Shown here piece by piece: positions 8,078 through 11,269 of a stretch of DNA of 11,269 bases. The notes beneath the pieces are model-generated. The model had not been told where the DNA came from, did no database searches, and saw only the letters and a program-made list of their open reading frames with translations. The DNA lies in contig JABYQR010000705.1 in the NCBI GenBank assembly GCA_022592445.1, positions 1-11,269 on the forward strand, written 5' to 3'. A program made the translations under genes and the position numbers. Position 1 is the first letter of the stretch, and the number at the start of each line of letters is the position of its first letter. This DNA comes from Cytidiella melzeri. Taxonomy: Eukaryota; Basidiomycota; Agaricomycetes; Polyporales; Irpicaceae.

Positions 8078-8884
8078 TGGTACGGTGGGCGGGCATGTTT
8101 AGAATTCGTGGGTGAAACGGAATGCGGGTCGAAGTGCTTGTCAGTTATCGGTGTTGATCCAGAAAATAATTCTTGGAAGTGTGCGAGGAATTTCTGTGAA
8201 AGGAATAAACTGTGAGAAAAACTCTTGCACAAGAGATTCTTCACAAAAATTATCACCAAATTCGACCTCAACGGAACGATAAGCAATGGTAAAACAAATA
8301 GAGCGCGCTTAACTAATACGCAAATGTGCAGGAGACAAAATCTCCGTGAAACCAAAAGTAACAAAATTCGACATAAGCCTCTACTAAATTCTACAAAAAC
8401 CAACAAATTGGGAATGCCAAGGGTGTTAACTGTGCGTCGTACACAGCTCCCTTTTAGTCCCCTGAGTCACGAGCTCAAGGTGACACCTACTTTCCCTCCT
8501 TTCACCGCTTTTCACAGCCTCCCAATTGTCTAAGACAAAAGACCCTTTTGATCACCTCTGGACGCCACCTTATTGGGCTTTGTCTGACTAGGTGCGTGAT
8601 TCTGATAGTGAATCACAAGCCAAGAACACTTGTGAGGTGTAGGCTACCGATTGGATGTGACTGTGCGCGTGTTCCAGGGGTAAGAAAGCAGGGGCAATTC
8701 TGTAGAAAGTAGTTATGGGAAAAATGGGCAAGGAGAGGCGAGGCTTAGTCTACTACAACTGGGTCTTCTACTACAAAGTGGCCTACAATGTGTAGAAAGA
8801 AATGTTACTCACAAAGTAACAGTTGTGTAGTGTCGAGCTTGAGGATGGTTTCAGAGTAGAGGAGTGGTAAGAAGAGTTAGAAGC
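8078..8884. other. Copia-A leader and unassigned sequence, about 800 bp
   Basis: Between the primer-binding site and the first open frame. No convincing coding region: the minus frame at 8406-8065 is hydrophobic and low in complexity, and the plus frame at 8225-8533 has no recognisable motif. Small structures seen: CTACTACAA twice at about 8750-8776, TGTAGAAAG twice, and a GTTACT/AGTAAC hairpin (8804-8820). Normal Copia elements have a much shorter leader, so part of this is probably foreign or a decayed gag. Confidence 0.45.
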
Positions 8885-8898
8885 CGGGGCTCATAACC
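8885..8898 (-). promoter_or_regulatory. Primer-binding site matching the initiator methionine tRNA anticodon arm
   Basis: On the minus strand, GGTTATGAGCCCC directly follows the LTR end (...CAAACA). The complement, GGGGCTCATAACC, matches the anticodon stem-loop of eukaryotic initiator tRNA-Met (CAT anticodon), with GAAG just before it also tRNA-like. Drosophila copia and yeast Ty5 prime from an internal fragment of this tRNA instead of its 3' end. The exact abutment to the LTR fixes the LTR edge at 8899. Confidence 0.8.
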
Positions 8899-8986
8899 TG
8901 TTTGAAAGTTACGAGTATAGGGGATGACTAGGAGAGTCAACTAACTCTGGGAGTAAGTGTCTTGTTATTTCTCTGCTCTCTAGGAG
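8899..8986 (-). repeat. Partial 5' LTR of Copia-A (R-U5 side), cut by the Gypsy insertion
   Basis: Matches 3318-3403 except for one A/G difference (TTATT/TTGTT) and an extra CT. Identity ends abruptly after CTAGGAG, where the other copy goes on CGGTATATATA and this one switches to TGTCATGG, the start of the Gypsy LTR. The U3 part should continue on the far side of the Gypsy element. Confidence 0.85.
8982..8986. repeat. Probable 5-bp target-site duplication of the Gypsy element, left copy
   Basis: AGGAG, the last five bases shared with the other Copia-A LTR (3399-3403). Ty3/Gypsy integration typically duplicates 4-6 bp. The second copy should lie outside the window, directly before CGGTATATATA. 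Confidence 0.5.
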
Positions 8987-9118
8987 TGTCATGGATGGCC
9001 TGACTAGCCCTTAATTTTCGCAATTTACCTCTTGTTTTTATCTGTAAAACTCCGGGCTACAACCCAGTTTCAATTCTCTCTGCATAAACTCCTTTGCACG
9101 TCTATTAAGCGCCCGTAT

Positions 9119-9263
9119 CACGTGGCTTAGACGCTCCACATGGTCACATTACTTGCTACTACGTCACACTGGCATGAGACTTAGCTTAAGTAAGACCACA
9201 TGGCTACAAGCACATGGCTCAGCCCATAGCTAGGGTTTGACGTCATAGATACTGTCCACATGG
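9119..9263 (+). promoter_or_regulatory. Cluster of E-box and CRE-like motifs in the Gypsy U3
   Basis: CACGTG at 9119-9124; CACATGG at 9137-9143, 9197-9203, 9211-9217 and 9257-9263; and a perfect TGACGTCA palindrome at 9238-9245. CANNTG sites are bound by bHLH factors and TGACGTCA by bZIP factors. All lie 230-380 bp upstream of the LTR TATA box. Function is inference from motif content. Confidence 0.45.
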
Positions 9264-9495
9264 GCTCCTTATTGTTCTTTCCTTATTGTTCTCTTTATGG
9301 AAGGATGTTCTCACAGGTGTGGGAATGGAATACAATAGTTGGTCTCCTTTTAGATAGATTCTCTCACGGGTAGAGTTCTTGGCAAGGTCTAGACAATAGC
9401 TATTGATCTCCTTTAGGTAGTTCTTTTGTTCTTCGTTCCCATGGCTTCTTGCAAAGCCTGCCCTTAACATGGTCTGTGCGCAGGTCCCTGAAGTC

Positions 9496-9503
9496 TATAT
9501 AAG
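9496..9503 (+). promoter_or_regulatory. TATA box of the Gypsy LTR
   Basis: TATATAAG, followed 25 bp later by CTAGCCCC (9521), a plausible transcript start. Confidence 0.55.
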
Positions 9504-9520
9504 CAGCTACATGTACGCTC

Positions 9521-9559
9521 CTAGCCCCAATCTCGACCTCTTGGTCTTTACTGGGCTAG
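9521..9559 (+). repeat. Inverted repeat at the putative 5' end of the Gypsy transcript
   Basis: CTAGCCC (9521-9527) and GGGCTAG (9553-9559) are exact complements, separated by 25 nt. The first arm lies where transcription is expected to begin. It could form an RNA hairpin near the 5' end. Confidence 0.4.
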
Positions 9560-9637
9560 CAACTTGAACAAAGTCTGATAGCTGGTGAAAGCATTGTGCT
9601 CTACGCCTGCCACCACCTCCTCGTCGTTTTCCACTTC

Positions 9638-10794
9638 ATGTCCCTGTTTGTCACGTCGAGCCCTGTCTCCGTGTCATTAGGTCGAGATCCTTGTGAAACC
9701 CTGGGTTCCCCCATTCCCACCGTTTAAAAAAAGTTTATTCCTGTTTGACGAGTACGTCTCCGGTCTTCTCATACCGTTGAGCTACACTTACGTCGTCCGT
9801 TTCTACCCCCTGCGCGCCGTTTAGTGCCTAAAGACACGCGCCCCCGTTTCTCCAAGACCCTCCCTACCACAGAGCCTCAGCTCAAGAGGAGTCTTCCACC
9901 ATCTTTCCTTGACGCTCTCGCTGAAAAGCGTAAGAGTGGTCAACCTCATCGCTGGTCTGACAAAGACCTGGTCACCGTCGTGAAGTACGTGTCCAAGAAG
10001 CCGCCTGTCAAAGGCATCACCCCACCGTCCCCTCTTACGAGGAAAACTGACAACTTCGCGCCTCCGCACGAGCATACGGAGAATGAGCTGCTGAGGAGCG
10101 TGACTGCACCTTAGCTGAGCAACACATCCACAAGATCACTCTTGCAGAGCGACTAGCAAAACTCCCTGCGCCAACTCCCGCCCCCGCAGCACCCAAACCG
10201 GTACTCATCGACTTTAAAAAGTTGTCACCGGTAGATCTCGTCGGCATCTTCAGGCCAAAACTCACCGCCGTCTGCACTCGCTTGCAAGCCCTCACGGAGC
10301 TTGAAGAACTCCTAAACCGCGCCAACCCCGACCACCGTCGCGCGCTGCTTCACCTTGTCAACAAGGTCAATCGTTTCCTCAACCGAGTCGACGATCTCGC
10401 ACCCGTCACAGCAGACCGCAAGTGGCAACTCCTGGACTGGGGTTGCAAAGCAATTGGGAAAGTTTCCTTCAAGCAGCTTCGTAAAAACTATGATAGAGTT
10501 TTAGCACAACTTAACGTAGTCAATAGTGATAGCTACTTCGAGTGGATTTAGACAATCCACGGTTTTTTGCCCATCACGTCGTCTAGCCTCCCTTGCTACA
10601 ATTACATACACTTCTTCGATTCGAGCACGGTCACAGACGACCACTTCTACGAAGGCGTATTCTACGAGTGTGACGAACAACCGTGCCCAAATCGGTACAC
10701 TCAGGCAGACCCAACAGAAGCGGTCAACAGCAAATATTTTGAGCACCACCAGACTCCGACCAAAGAAAATCGTCGTCTCATCACCCAAGAAGAC
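9638..10794 (+). pseudogene. gag: Degenerate N-terminal extension of the Gypsy gag frame
   Basis: From the ATG at 9638 one frame reads MSLFVTSSPVSVSLGRDPCE and on through RRPFLPPARRLVPKDTRPRF and SFLDALAEKRKSGQPHRWSD, broken by TAA 9725-9727 and TGA 9746-9748. Around 10085-10110 the coherent reading moves one frame (EERDCTLAEQHIHKITLAER). It then runs through LSPVDLVGIFRPKLTAVCTR, LLHLVNKVNRFLNRVDD and SDSYFEWI to TAG 10549-10551, and on in the same frame (TIHGFLPITSSS, YNYIHFFDSSTV, ECDEQPCPNRYT) into the gag ATG at 10795. That is about 385 codons ahead of the canonical gag. Composition is basic and Pro-rich first, then probably helical. I recognise no domain. It may be part of a long Gag or a separate upstream frame. 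Three stops and a frameshift mean this copy cannot make it. Confidence 0.55.
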
Positions 10795-11269
10795 ATGGAC
10801 CCCAACCAGCCCGCCGCCCCTGCTGCTCCAGCTGCCCCAGTTGCCAACCTGAGTCAGCAGGACGTCCTAAATATGTTGGGCGTCCTGACACAAAGGATGG
10901 TAGACCTTACCAATCAGGTGGCTGCACTTGCAGCTGCACAGACACCAGCGGTTGCCGCTGCTACCCACACTTCTCGGGAAAGAAGCATCGTCGAGAAACC
11001 AGTCTCCTTCAAGGGGAAAACATCGTCGGAAGCCCGGCTCTTCCGCCACGCGTTCATAGTATGGGCGCAAAATCAAGGAAAAGCGTTCTTCCAGCAAGAC
11101 GCGCAAGGCCAGGTCCGGGTGGACAACAATGGCGCGAGGATCTTCGATCCTCACAAACTCATCACCAGCGCCCTGTCGTTCATGCAGGACAATGCTGCCG
11201 ACTGGGCTCGCCCTCATATTGAGGAGCTGGCCAGTAGCAAACCAGCTTTTGGCAACAGCTGGGATACGT
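10795..11269 (+). CDS. gag: Gypsy gag, N-terminal part, running off the right edge
   Basis: Opens with ATG at 10795-10797 (MDPNQPAAPAAPAAPVANLS) and stays open for 158 codons to the window end. An Ala/Pro-rich start is followed by a predicted helix or coiled coil (DVLNMLGVLTQRMVDLTNQV) and the capsid-like retrotransposon gag domain: EKPVSFKGKTSSEARLFRHA, IVWAQNQG, KLITSALSFMQDNAADWARP, FGNSWDT. This order matches gag proteins of basidiomycete Ty3/Gypsy elements as I remember them. Gag forms the particle shell in which reverse transcription takes place. The frame is continuous with the degenerate extension upstream, so the ATG here may be internal. A zinc knuckle, if present, lies beyond the window. 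Confidence 0.75.
   Translation, partial: MDPNQPAAPAAPAAPVANLSQQDVLNMLGVLTQRMVDLTNQVAALAAAQTPAVAAATHTSRERSIVEKPVSFKGKTSSEARLFRHAFIVWAQNQGKAFFQQDAQGQVRVDNNGARIFDPHKLITSALSFMQDNAADWARPHIEELASSKPAFGNSWDT

Larger units (their letters stand above)
3318..8986 (-). mobile_element. Copia-A: degenerate Ty1/Copia-type LTR retrotransposon, 5' LTR interrupted
   Basis: Read on the minus strand: partial 5' LTR (8986-8899), primer-binding site (8898-8885), a leader of about 800 bp, an unidentified frame (8077-6836), integrase (6835-5849), reverse transcriptase and RNase H (5848-3896), polypurine tract (3847-3839) and 3' LTR (3838-3318). Integrase lies before reverse transcriptase, the Copia order. The LTR parts that can be compared (3318-3403 and 8899-8986) differ by one substitution and a 2-nt CT unit. 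From 8077 to 3896 everything lies in one frame, about 1394 codons, broken by stops at 7970, 6836, 6647, 6149 and 5849. No gag zinc knuckle, protease DSGA motif or pre-integrase HHCC domain is visible, so this copy cannot be autonomous. Confidence 0.88.
8987..9570 (+). repeat. 5' LTR of the Gypsy element (right edge uncertain)
   Basis: The left edge TGTCATGG is fixed by the break in the Copia-A LTR. A TATATAAG box is at 9496-9503. The right edge is a guess: AACTTGAACA at 9561-9570 gives the ACA end of a TGT...ACA LTR, but I could not recognise a tRNA-complementary primer site after it. The edge must lie before the gag frame at 9638. Comparison with the 3' LTR outside the window would fix it. 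Confidence 0.5.
8987..11269 (+). mobile_element. Ty3/Gypsy-type LTR retrotransposon, 5' part, inserted in the Copia-A LTR
   Basis: Begins with TGTCATGG at the exact point where the Copia-A LTR is broken. It contains a TATA-bearing LTR, a short leader, a degenerate N-terminal gag region from about 9638 and a conventional gag from 10795 to the right edge. Protease, reverse transcriptase, RNase H and integrase would lie beyond the window. Assignment to Ty3/Gypsy rests on the gag (KPVSFKGKTSSEARLFRHAF, WAQNQG, ITSALSFMQDNAADWARPHI), which matches my memory of basidiomycete Gypsy gags. Confidence 0.75.

Noticed and set aside
8065..8406. Minus-strand hydrophobic frame of 113 codons as a membrane protein
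   Set aside because: Low-complexity Leu/Phe/Val run in T-rich DNA; no start context, and inside the element leader.
8225..8533. Plus-strand open frame of 102 codons in the Copia-A leader
   Set aside because: No domain, no homology I recognise, and no splice or promoter context.
8881..8900. Possible tRNA-Met gene (GGGGCTCATAACC looks like an anticodon arm)
   Set aside because: No acceptor, D or T arm surrounds it, and it sits exactly at the LTR edge on the primer-site strand.
8899..8986. Simple truncation of the Copia-A 5' LTR
   Set aside because: The break coincides with a TGTC LTR start, a downstream TATA box and a Gypsy gag, so insertion explains it better than deletion.

Overview
This looks like nuclear DNA of a filamentous fungus, most likely a basidiomycete (Agaricomycotina). 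The host gene on the left is split by many short GT-AG introns (48-124 nt) and encodes a seven-pass membrane protein with the GIYPT signature I associate with an uncharacterised agaricomycete family. The rest is mainly fungal-type LTR retrotransposons.

Layout. (1) 1-1710, minus: a 7-exon membrane-protein gene running off the left edge. I rebuilt its exons from splice sites and reading phase. (2) 1855-2670, minus: a second, poorly resolved intron-containing gene, tail to head with the first. (3) 2826-3317, minus: the 3' LTR, polypurine tract and last internal bases of one Copia-type element (Copia-B). (4) 3318-8986, minus: a second Copia element (Copia-A) inserted into Copia-B. It has a full 521-bp 3' LTR, a polypurine tract, a degenerate integrase/reverse transcriptase/RNase H frame, an unidentified reading frame where gag and protease should be, a primer-binding site matching the anticodon arm of initiator methionine tRNA, and the first 88 bp of its other LTR. 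(5) 8987-11269, plus: a Ty3/Gypsy-type element inserted inside that second LTR. It shows an LTR, a degenerate N-terminal gag extension and the start of a conventional gag, and runs off the right edge.

The element region is therefore a three-level nest: Copia-B contains Copia-A, which contains Gypsy. The missing halves of all three should lie to the right of the window in a predictable order. Both Copia-A and the Gypsy element carry in-frame stops in otherwise coherent frames, so neither copy looks autonomous. Every stop could come from one C-to-T or G-to-A transition. The 3' LTR of Copia-B points its promoter at the second host gene.

No CRISPR array, rRNA or complete tRNA gene was seen.
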